From Syngnathus acus (taxonomy: Eukaryota; Chordata; Actinopteri; Syngnathiformes; Syngnathidae), in contig NC_051100.1 in NCBI RefSeq assembly GCF_901709675.1, positions 14,118,286 to 14,182,285 on the forward strand: 64,000 bases of DNA, read 5' to 3'. A program made the position numbers and the translations under genes. The notes under the pieces are model-generated. The model saw nothing but the letters and a program-made list of their open reading frames with translations, did not search any database and was not told the origin of the DNA. Positions 10,545 to 19,444 of this stretch are shown here, piece by piece; the first letter of the stretch is position 1, and each line of letters opens with the position of its first letter.

Positions 10545-10748
10545 TATCGAGTAGGCTTTATTTGTTTTTTGTCTGTCTGTAGTTGTTGATATGTGCTGTT
10601 GTTATACGTAATGTGTTTGTGTTCAATAAATGTTTGAATAAAAAAAAACTTTAATAGTAATGGGGATGTCAAAGTTTAAGAGCAAAATGTGAATGTGACG
10701 CGCAGGGTTAAGTAGTGCCGCTCTTGCTACGGGGCAGGCAGCACACTC

Positions 10749-11073
10749 TGTCACGACTCGTCACCGGGTGCTTTAATATGTCTGTTACCATGGTTTCTGT
10801 TCGCGTCGCCCCTCCCCTCCTGTGTTACCTCAATCAATGTAATCACAGTCACCTGCCTCTTGTTACCTGTTGTGTATTTAAGTCCTGTCTGCCCCTCACT
10901 CTCTGTCGGATCATTGTCTTCACGTCTGATGTCTTTAAATGTCAGTAAAGTTATGTTAGTTTGCCTGTTCCTGTCTGTCTGTTCCCCCTCATCTTCCCTT
11001 CCAACTCCCTTTTTCCTCAATAAACCCTGGTCCAAGCTGCAGATGGTCGCCCTGCTCCATTCGATCCGTGACA
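10749..11073 (+). repeat. 5' LTR of the short LTR retrotransposon
   Basis: TGTCACGACTCGTCACC to GATCCGTGACA, 325 bp, with GTATTTAAG as a TATA-like box and CTCAATAAACC as a poly(A) signal. The internal sequence starts GAATGATCCGACCA. It differs from the 3' LTR by several indels, so the insertion is not recent. Confidence 0.8.
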
Positions 11074-12205
11074 GAATGATCCGACCACATCAGCGACCAG
11101 CACCTGGACCAACCTCCTCCACCAGCTCCCGCCGCGACGCCGGATCCGCTTGTTCCAGCGCCATCGGCTCCGCTGCCGCCGTCGGACTTCGCTACAGCGA
11201 CATCGGCTCCGCGGCCGCCATCAGAGTCCCTCCCGGCGCTATCGGCTCTGCGGCCGCCATCGGAGTGTTTCTGGCGCCAGCGGCTTCGCGGCCGCCATCG
11301 GACTTCGCTCCAGCGACACCGGCTCCGCGGCCGCCATCGGAGTCCCTCCCAGCGCCATCGGACTTCGCTCCCGCGACGCCGGACCCGCGGCCGCCATCGG
11401 AGTGCCTCCCGGCGTCATCAGACTCATGGTCGCCATCGGGCTCCAACCCAGCGTCGCAGGGCCCTTTGACGTCGCCAGACTTCAAGCCAGCTGCGCCGGA
11501 CCCGCGATTGTCCATGGCCCCACTCCCACTGCTGCAGCGCGCGGTGACTCTTGCCGCTGCGCACAGCTCCGCCTTCCAAATGCCGCTGATCGCGGTCCGG
11601 ACTTCAAAATGCCGCCGATTGCGGCTCTGACTTTCCAAGTTTCCGCCGAGCACGGTTCCGTTCCCCAAGTTTCCGCCGAGCGCGGTTCCGTTCCCCGAGT
11701 TTCCGCCGAGCGCGGTTCTTTCCCCGAGTTGCCGCCGTTTGCGGTTCTGTCCCCGAGTTGCCGCCGTTTGTGGTTCTGTCCCCGAGTTGCTGCCGTTTGC
11801 GGTTCTGTCCCCCGAGTTGCCGCCGTTTGCGGTTCTGTCCCCCGAGTTGCCGCCGATTGCGGTTCTGTCCCCCGAGTTGCTGCCGATGGCGGTTCTGTAC
11901 CCCGAGTTGCCGCCGATGGTGGTTCTGTCCCCCGAGTTGCCGCCGGTTGCAGTTCTGTCCCCCGAGTTGCCGCCGATTGCGGTTCTGTCCCCCGAGTTGC
12001 CACCGATTGCGGTTCTGTCCTCCGAGTTGCCGCCGATTGCGGTTCTGTCCCCCGAGTCGCTGCCGATTGCGGTTCTGTCCCCCGAGTCGCCGCCGATTGC
12101 GGTTCTGTCCCCCGCCACAGACCAGTGAGGTCAATTGGACTGGTGCGCTTCCCCCCCGCCCCCCTGCTCGCCACGTGGGGGTTTCGGTTTTTTGGAGGGG
12201 GGTAC
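11074..12205 (+). pseudogene. proline-rich internal region of the LTR element
   Basis: The only internal sequence of the element. The first 500 bp encode, in the frame read from about 10860, alanine/proline-rich repeats such as APATPAPRPPS. From about 11640 a 29-33-bp tandem repeat takes over. All three + frames and the minus frames remain open over long stretches because the repeat unit lacks stops, so open length is not evidence of coding. The region ends GTTTTTTGGAGGGGGGTAC, the purine tract preceding the 3' LTR. No protease, reverse transcriptase or integrase motif is present. The proline-rich frame may derive from a gypsy structural protein. Confidence 0.5.
11640..12115 (+). repeat. 30-bp coding-compatible minisatellite
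   Basis: About fifteen units of the form GAGTTGCCGCCGATTGCGG plus TTCTGTCCCC. Early units are 33 bp, then 29 bp, and from about 11810 exactly 30 bp, which keeps frame (decapeptide ELPPIAVLSP in one frame). Confidence 0.9.
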
Positions 12206-12498
12206 TGTCACGACTCGTCACCGGGTGCTTTAATATGTCTGTTACCATGGTTTCTGTTCGCGTCGCCCCTCCTCTCCTGTGTTGCCTCACAATCAATGTA
12301 ATCACAGTCACCTGCCTCTTGTTACCTGTTGAGTATTTAAGTCCTGTCTGCCTCTCACTCGGATCATTGATGTCTTCACGTCTGATGACTTTTGTCTCGC
12401 GTCTCTGTCGGTTAGTTCGGTTTCTGTTGGCCAGACTGTCGGTCAGTCAGTAAAGTTATGTTAGTTTGCCAGTTCCTGTCTGTCTGTTCCCCCTCATC
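12206..12498 (+). repeat. 3' LTR, first part
   Basis: Matches the 5' LTR from TGTCACGACTCGTCACC onward with an extra stretch of about 45 bp near 12395-12445. It is broken at CCCTCATC where the LINE starts. The remainder is 16494-16575. Confidence 0.8.
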
Positions 12499-13651
12499 CT
12501 GACGAGTTCATAAAATGTTTTGCTCGAAAGATTGAATCCATTAGGGATGAGATCAAGAATAACATTCCAATCCCTCAGTCGAGACAGCCGATTACCGGCG
12601 CTGATGATCATGAAATAACCCTGTCAAATTTTAAAAGCGTGTCCCTTGAAAGGCTTACACAATTGGTTAGTGCAGCTAAACAAACAACCTGTTTACTCGA
12701 CCCGCTTCCAGCCAAACTACTTAAAGAATTATTTCAAATTTATATAATATAATATAATGAATCTGTCTGTCTCCTCTGGGATAGTGCCAACAGCCTTTAA
12801 AACCGCTATCATTAAACCGTTACTTAAGCGACCAAATCTTGACCCGGACAGTCTCAGTAATTATAGGCCAGTTTCAAACCTCCCATTCATAGCAAAACTT
12901 CTTGAAAAAGTAGTAGCGCAGCAGCTTATTAATTACATCGTCGCCAATAATCGATATGAATCTTTTCAGTCTGGTTTTAGAGCTCATGGGCTTTATTTAT
13001 TTAGTTGAAATCAAAACAAATCAGACAAACGAAGTGACTGCCTTTTTGTTGTTTTTTTTGTTTTTACTCCGCGCTTTATCAGTCAATATTGAGCTTTCCC
13101 CACTGAGACAGCACTTGCTAAAGTGACTAATGATCTCCTCATAGCTATGGATTCAAACACTTCATCGGTATTGTTACTACTCGATCTTAATGCTGCCTTC
13201 GACACTGTAGACTTCGATATTTTATTAGAGCGTCTTAAAGGTTGTGTTGGTATTTCAGGGTCAGCACTAGGCTGGTTCTATTCCTATCTATCAGACAGGA
13301 CGCACCGAGTGGTCCATGGCAATACGTCCTCTGAGCTCTATAATGTTACGTGTGGTGTCCCACAGGGATCGGTACTCGGACCAATTCTATTTAATATTTA
13401 TATGATTCCGCTTGGGGACATAATACGTAAATATAATATTTGTTTTCAATGTTACGCGGACGACACCCAATTATATATGCCGTTATCGATGACAGATCCG
13501 CGGGACTGTTGTAATCTTGAGGCGTGCCTTGCGGAGATCAAGCAATGGATGTCTCTCAACTTCCTTCGTCTTAACCCAGATAAAACTGAGATGTTGATAA
13601 TTGGTCCAACTCGTTATCAACACTTATTTAAGGAAACCACTATAACTATAT

Positions 13652-13895
13652 ACACTACCCAAACTTTTGAACGGTAGTGTATATATTTATTTAGATAATT
13701 ATTTATAGATTATATATATAATCTTCTGTGTAAAAAATCTTATAATATATATGTATACTTATATTCATAGATTTTTTATAATCTTATACAAATATTTAAT
13801 TCATAATATTTTATTATAATAATATTTACACTACCGTTCAAAAGTTTGGGGTCACCCAAACAATTTTGTGACCCCAAACTTTTGAACGGTAGTGT
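13652..13895. mobile_element. double-palindrome MITE, copy B
   Basis: Same unit as 5824-6125 but inverted, flanked by TA on both sides and interrupting the LINE reading frame. The right-hand palindrome is complete. The left-hand one has lost its centre (ACACTACC joins directly to CAAACTTTTGAACGGTAGTG). The AT-rich middle matches copy A in inverse complement. Confidence 0.8.
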
Positions 13896-14251
13896 ATAAC
13901 CGTACTATCACTCAGAGTGATACTGTAACTAATCTCGGGGTAATATTTGACCAAACGCTCTCCTTTCTAAAGCACATTAAGAATATAACCAGAATTGCGC
14001 TTTTTCACCTTCGTAATATTGCTAAGATTCGTCCGATCCTCTCGACCGGTGATGCGGAAACTATTATACATGCGTTCATCACGTCGCGCCTGGACTACTG
14101 TAATGCATTATTCTCTGGTCTTCCTAAGTCCAGCACTAAAAGTCTACAGTTAGTACAAAATGCTGCTGCAAGGCTGCTCTCACGGACAAGAAAATTTGAT
14201 CACATTACCCCAATATTAGCCAACTTACATTGGCTCCCGGTCCATTTAAGA

Positions 14252-14694
14252 TGTGACTTTGTGGTGAATGGTCTTTGTTGCTTCGCTGGTCTTCAAAAAA
14301 CACTCGGTGGACGATGGCTGGCCCAGAGAAGGAACACTCCAGTGACACACGGCTGATTGGGAAAATATTTTATTCAACCGATGTCAGAGTGAAGTCTCTC
14401 CAAAAATTCGAGTGGCCCCAAAAGCAAAGATGTTAGCAGCCCCCCCCTTCCTGACAGACAAGCCTATCTTATACCTGCCCAGACCGTTGATGCCATGGCT
14501 TGGAGTAACAGCTGTGGTTCACGTCTCAGTCTACTTGCTGCTTTCGATGCCCTAAAAAGGGCATGAACAAATGGCCCTTCCATATTCCAAGTACCTACAC
14601 ATTACTGAAACTAAAGCCTCTCTGTACAGCAAAAATAGCTTATGGTGATCTCACTGCTGCTAGTTTATCACCTAAGGAAACATACAAAGACGCA
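14252..14694. mobile_element. possible solo LTR inserted in the LINE
   Basis: The LINE frame breaks at HLR and resumes 443 bp later. The inserted block starts TGTGACTTTG and ends GACGCA (TG...CA). It is flanked by TAAGA on the left and TAGAA on the right, an imperfect candidate 5-bp duplication. No coding sequence was recognised. The family is unknown. Confidence 0.35.
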
Positions 14695-14870
14695 TAGAAT
14701 CCAAATTTTACTACAACTTCAAGGTTCTTCTATTAACCTATAAATCACTGCATGGCTTAGCGCCTTCATATCTCATCGACCTAGTTGTTCCTTATGTTCC
14801 GTCTCGCAACCTTCGTTCGCAAAACGCTAGTCTTTTAGTGACACCAAGAAAATGTCTGCAGGGTCTAGAG

Positions 14871-15877
14871 CAGACATGGGCAAACTATGGCCCGCGGGCC
14901 ACATCCGGCCCACGGGGCCGTTTAATCCGGCCCGCCAAACCTGAATAAATTGTATTATTAATTTTTTTTGGGGTCATTTTCCCTGCAATTACTATGTTTC
15001 CCCAGTAGATGGGGAAGCGTCCGCCCACGCATTAATCCCGGGAGCCGTGTCAGAAAACTCGGTGCACACTCACAAGTGCGTGTGCGTACTCAGTAGTACG
15101 TAGTAATTTCATCTATCAGTGCCGAATTTCGAGTGTAGGCTGTGACGTCAATATTCTCGTAATTCGCGCGCTGAGTTTTCAGATACAGTGTTACGCTAAT
15201 GCCACCCACAAACCTTCCCCTGGAATCCTTCCATTAAAATGAGTGGCCCGAAGAAAAGAAAGGTGGACACTGAGTGCCGAATTTTAAAAAAGAGTGGACA
15301 ATTTGGCTCGACCTACGTGTGTGAGAACGTCAACAAAGCCCGTCACAGATCTAGGTTAACGGACCGACACCTCGGCTCTATCCTAAGAATTACCACAACA
15401 AATTTTACTCCAGACTATGATGCACTAGCAAAAAAGGGAAACCAACAATACTATTGATTTCTTTATTACTTTATTTAGATGTATTCTTTCACTGATTCTT
15501 CAAGATGATGTATTTGGTCAGAATGTTTGCCGTTGGATGTGATTTCGCCTCATTAGATAAACATATTTCATAAATCTGACCTGCAGGCGCTGAAGTGATG
15601 GAAAATGTTATTCATCATAACAGTGTCGTATTTAATAAGAATCACTGATAGTAGTTTTTTGGTGAAATATTTTTTTAATGCTGTTAATAAATGCATTTGT
15701 TTTCAAAAAGCTTTTTTTAATATCCATGCTTTAGTATCTACTAAAAGTAAAAACCTTTTATGCAATGACCTTTACATGTCATTTATATTACTTCACACAA
15801 ACACTACATCCATCTGCTCCTGGTTCGGCCCCCCGGTCAAAATTTAGAACCCAAGTCAAAAAGTTTGCCCACCCCTG
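14871..15877 (+). mobile_element. hAT element with internally fused transposase ends
   Basis: Termini CAGACATGGGCAAACT and AGTTTGCCCACCCCTG are inverted repeats, and GTCTAGAG flanks both sides (14863-14870 and 15878-15885), an exact 8-bp hAT duplication. It sits inside the L2 frame. Length 1007 bp, with a small transposase remnant at 15239-15457. Confidence 0.9.
15239..15457 (+). pseudogene. hAT transposase remnant, N-terminus fused to C-terminus
   Basis: Seventy-two codons starting MSGPKKRKVDTECRI, the opening seen in GTF2IRD2-type hAT transposases. It then passes directly to KARHRSRLTDRHLGSILRI and NFTPDYDAL, which belong near the C-terminus (hAT dimerisation region). Roughly 500 residues of a normal transposase, with the BED-like finger and the catalytic domain, are missing. 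It lies centrally between the two hAT termini. The open frame may simply be what the deletion left. Confidence 0.65.
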
Positions 15878-16493
15878 GTCTAGAGCATTTTCTATTCGGG
15901 CTCCAGAGCTTTGGAATACCCTACCAATGGATATTAGAACTGCTACCTCACTAGAAACATTTAAGACACGTTTAAAGACACATTTCTATGATATGGCCTT
16001 TAATTAACCTGTAGTGGCCGATTCGGCTGGAGTTTGTTTTCGCTCCCTCTCCTCATCCCCCCTCCACCCACCCCTCCCCGGCTGGGGAGGTGGTTGGGTG
16101 GCACCCAAGCTGACAGCGGCTATCTGGATTCTCGTGGACCAATTCAGAATGAGGGAACTGCAGCTTACCCTCCTCGAAGACACTGCCAGGACAATCGAGG
16201 GCACCTCCGGCAGCTCTTCGCTTTGACTTGGACATCCACTTTTTCATTGATTTTCATATTATGTATTTTATGTGCCCTCTCTGGTGATCCTGAAAGGGGG
16301 ATCCTTCCATCTGTGGTCCCTTCTCAAGGTTTCTCACTTTCCCCTGGTAGGCTTTTTTTTAGTTTTTCCTTGCCCTTTTGGGAGCTTAAGATCAGGGGAT
16401 GCTTTGAAAATAATTGTCAATTTTTTGTCTATGTGAAGCCCTTTGAGACTGCTTGTGATTTAGGGCTATACAAATAAACTTGACTTGACTTGA

Positions 16494-16575
16494 ATCTTCC
16501 CTTCCCACTCCCTTTTTCCTCAATAAACCCTGGTCAAGCTGCAGATGGTCACCCTGCTCCATTCGATCCGTGACA
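16494..16575 (+). repeat. 3' LTR, second part
   Basis: ATCTTCCCTTCC to GATCCGTGACA, continuing the LTR interrupted at 12498, followed by the target duplication CACTC. It contains the LTR's AATAAA. Confidence 0.85.
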
Positions 16576-16580
16576 CACTC

Positions 16581-16952
16581 AAACGTCCAGAGTCCAGACT
16601 ATGTACTTATGGTGGACTTCATGCAAAACACTACCGCTCTTTGTCCGTATGGCACCGCCATAATCAATGAAAACGGAATCCTTCGCAGTGGTACTTCACC
16701 GTATGTATTCACGGTGACGCACGGTGACGCACTTTGCCATCCATCACGATTCCGCTTTGTCTTCCATATGAACTAAATGCGTAATTAAAGTAATACATGT
16801 GATTTTTTTTTTTTTTCTTTGATGGCCGCTTGACTGGCAGCCTGTTACAGCAGCTCTGACCTTTCTTCCCTTCTTTTAGTGTTTTTCTATGTGTTATAGA
16901 GTTTTTTGTTGTTTTCTCCTTCTCACATTATTGATTAGGCTAGTGCACAGCT
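16581..16952 (+). other. unassigned sequence, partly open
   Basis: The first 200 bp are open in one frame to a TAA at 16774-16776. If the LTR element is removed the frame continues upstream to about 10690 (roughly 85 codons in total). No family is recognised. After 16800 a T-run and AT-rich sequence lead to the LINE fragment. Confidence 0.3.
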
Positions 16953-18535
16953 ATGGATGTTCACATTGTAACATTCATAGTTTGTTTCTTACTGATTTTG
17001 GAACTTTTTGGTGCGGCGTCAGGTGAGCCATCCATTCTCGGCTCTGTTGTCTACACCCGCGATCAGCTGTTAGCCTGGCGCTACACACCCCTTCCCTGCG
17101 GGTTGCGGCCGGAGATCCCCAAGGAGATACGGCCGCGGAGAAGAGGATGCCAAGCCGGAGTAAAGTGCAGGCAGCGGAAGAGACGGTATAAACCGTGCTT
17201 GCCGTCGGTCATCATGGGGAACGTGAGATCTCTTCAAAGCAAGATGGAAGAGCTAACGGTGCTAGCCCGGACGCAGAGGGAATATCGCGAATGCAGTCTC
17301 ATGTGTTTCACGGAGACATGGCTGAACGATCTCTCGCTCGACTCACATCTCTCCCTGGACGGTTTTCAAGTGGTGCGGGCTGAAAGGAGTGCTACGGAGA
17401 GCGGTAAGAGGAGAGGAGGGAGACTCGCTGTGTTTGTGAACGATAGATGTGTCATCCTGGACACGTCAGTGTTAAGAAGCAACTCTGCTCCAGTAACTTG
17501 GAGCTGTTGGTGGTTAGCATGCGACCATACTACCTCCCGAGGGAGTTTTCACATGTTATTGCCAGAACTGTGTACGTCCCTCCCTCAGCTGTCGCTGCTA
17601 CTGCTACGAACCGGATCCACTCTATCGTTTCTAAGCTTCAGGCTCAGCACCCAATCTCTCCTCCTCATCTCCGGAGATTTCAATCATGCTTCCCTGGCCT
17701 CTTCCCTCCCCAGCTTTATGCAATATGTCGACTGCCCCACCAGAAACAATAGAACTTTGGACCTGTTGTATGCTAATGTCAAGGATGCATACACCTCATC
17801 CCCCCTCCCCCCACTTGGTCGCTCGGATCACAACTTTGTCCATCTGGTTGCAGACTACACCCCGGTGGTAAAACGGCGTCCACCTGAGAGGAGGTCTGTG
17901 ATGTTGTGGTCTGAGGAATCTACTGCCAGGCTCAGAGACTGCTTTGAGAGTACAGACTGGGATGCTCTCTGTAGCCCCCATGGCAGTGACATTGACAGCG
18001 TGACCCACTGCATTACGGACTACATTAATTTCTGTGTGGAGACCACTGTGCCCTCCAAGTTGGTCCGGAGTTTTCCCAACAACAAACCCTGGGTGTCGTC
18101 CGAGATAAAGGCTCTGCTTAATGAGAAGAAGAGAGCCTTTGGTTCGGGGGACGTGGTGAAGCTGCGTAGAGTCCAGAGGGAACTCCGGCTGAAGATCAGG
18201 AAGGGGAAGGAGAACTACGGGAAGAGGCTGGAGAGGCAAATGGGGCTTAACAACGCCAGAAACATCTGGAGGAGTCTGCAATCCATCTCGGGCCATGGTA
18301 AAGGGGTTGATCGGAAACCAGCTGATGGGGACAAGGACCGGGCGGATGAACTCAATCTGTTCTTCAACAGATTTGATTCCGCCTCCCCCCACCCCTTCAC
18401 CCCGCTCCGCACCTCAGCCTGCCACCTTCAACACTCCAGCCCCTCCACCAGCTTACCAACCCCCTCTCACCTTCCCGAAGTCACTCTTCAGTCTTCACTC
18501 CATCACCCCAGTCTTCCAACACCCACCCTCTACTT
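16953..18535 (+). pseudogene. jockey-group LINE endonuclease fragment
   Basis: Starts MDVHIVTFIVCFLLILEL, a hydrophobic N-terminus often predicted in this LINE group. Endonuclease signatures follow: MGNVRSLQSKMEEL (catalytic Asn), CFTETWLND (catalytic Glu), RGGRLAVFVNDR, ISGDFNHASL (Asp, Asn) and GRSDHNFVHL (Asp, His). The stretch 17460-17650 is read in a shifted frame before the correct one returns. The region after the endonuclease (NNKPWVSSEIK, NIWRSLQSISG) is present, but sequence identity stops near 18535, before any reverse transcriptase motif. It is a 3'-deleted copy and cannot mobilise itself. Confidence 0.7.
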
Positions 18536-19440
18536 TACATGTGCGGTTGTGTGCGCGCTCGGTGTGTGTGCGTTTATGTGCACACCCTGTGTGGGTGCGG
18601 GCGTCTGAGGAAGACGGCATGGATCAGAGAATGTTCAAGAAAGGAGGGGGCCCGGTGGGCTCCAAGGCGTGGAATGGCGCTATACCGGCGGGGGTGGGGG
18701 CCAGCAGGACGCGCGGGCCTGGCCAGATTGTGACGTCAACATTGATACGCTGACCCACGTCCAGGGGCGCTGTGCCGAGGAGTCCGCAAAGGCGGGGCTG
18801 GGTCCCCCCGGGAGAGGTCAATGTTGAGGAGAACTGAGGCAAGATGAGGGGAGATCAAATGTTGATGAGCCAAGGGTGCATGACCAACAGCGAACGTGCA
18901 TGATTGAAACTGAAACATCACTGGCACTAATGTTTAACAGTTTGCAAATAGGCGAGAGAGGGGCATGCTTGCAATAATCATTCGAATACTAATGTATGTG
19001 TACTTGTGGGTCTTAGGAAAACAGTTGGGCCGTGGCAGCAGTGATTTATGGCAGGTAATGTGTAGCGTACACATTCGGCCCAAGACAGATAGAAAGAGGG
19101 AGTGAGAGAAGAGAGGGGGGCTAACTCGTAAATAGTGAGGAGATAATTGCTCAATTGATAGGGGTTAATAATTATCCAAATTCTAGTCACATGTTTTGAG
19201 GGACCACAGCAACAACATTGTATTTGCAGGCCATTAATTTAGTAGGAGTGAAGGAGGAGGTTTGATTTGTAATCTGGCCTTTGGGTGCCACTTGTAAGAG
19301 TCTGTGCAGGAGCATAGATTGTTTTTGGTTGTTTTAAAGATATATTTAACAGTTTATTTCGGTGCAGTAAGGATATAGCAGTTTTGAAAGACTTAAAATT
19401 AAAAGCAAAATTACATTTTAATTCTGACATATGCCAGGTA
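18536..19440. other. no gene or element recognised
   Basis: A GT-rich stretch at 18540-18600, GC-rich sequence to about 18800, then AT-rich DNA. Open frames here are short and resemble nothing known to me. Confidence 0.4.
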
Positions 19441-19444
19441 ACAT

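Larger units (their letters stand above)
12520..16006 (+). pseudogene. L2 LINE reverse transcriptase, dead
   Basis: In order: NYRPVSNLPFIAKLLEKVV and FQSGFRAH (12860-12990), LLLDLNAAFDTVDF (13160-13215), GVPQGSVLGPILFNIY (13350-13400), CYADDTQLY with catalytic YADD (13445-13475), LNPDKTEMLIIG (13570-13600), GVIFDQTLSF (13940), SRLDYCNALFSGLP (14085-14130), LHWLPVHLR (14228-14250), LLTYKSLHGLAPSYLIDLVV (14725-14790), and after the hAT the end PELWNTLPMDIR to a stop at 16004-16006. The order and motifs are those of L2-clade ORF2. The endonuclease is absent. Four insertions and a stop near 12750 make it non-functional. Confidence 0.8.
12499..16493 (+). mobile_element. 5'-truncated L2-clade LINE inside the 3' LTR
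   Basis: Contains reverse transcriptase and C-terminus only, then a typical fish L2 3' UTR (GGTTTCTCAC block, GAAGCCCTTTGAGACTGC) and a TTGACTTGACTTGA tail. ATC is repeated at both junctions. It is disrupted by about 100 bp at 13009-13095, the MITE at 13652-13895, a possible solo LTR at 14252-14694 and the hAT at 14871-15877. A related tail lies at 25606-25680 on the other strand. Confidence 0.8.
10749..16575 (+). mobile_element. short LTR retrotransposon, complete but split by nested elements
   Basis: A 5' LTR (10749-11073), an internal region of only about 1.1 kb, a purine-rich tract just before the 3' LTR, and a 3' LTR in two pieces (12206-12498 and 16494-16575). CACTC flanks both ends (10744-10748 and 16576-16580), a 5-bp target duplication typical of gypsy-type integrases. 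The 3' LTR is split by the L2 LINE at 12499-16493. No polymerase is encoded, so it is non-autonomous. Without the LINE it is about 1.8 kb. Confidence 0.85.

Noticed and set aside
11640-12115. Regularly spaced repeats reminiscent of a CRISPR array
   Set aside because: Head-to-tail units without unique spacers, in a vertebrate LTR element.
11192-12311. Long open frames on the minus strand (up to about 308 codons) across the 30-bp repeat
   Set aside because: They are by-products of a stop-poor tandem repeat. All frames are open there, and the LTR element runs on the + strand.
16570-16776. An open frame starting at the ATG-like site at 16570
   Set aside because: Its first codons lie in the LTR end, so the start is an accident of insertion. 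The possible older frame is noted separately.
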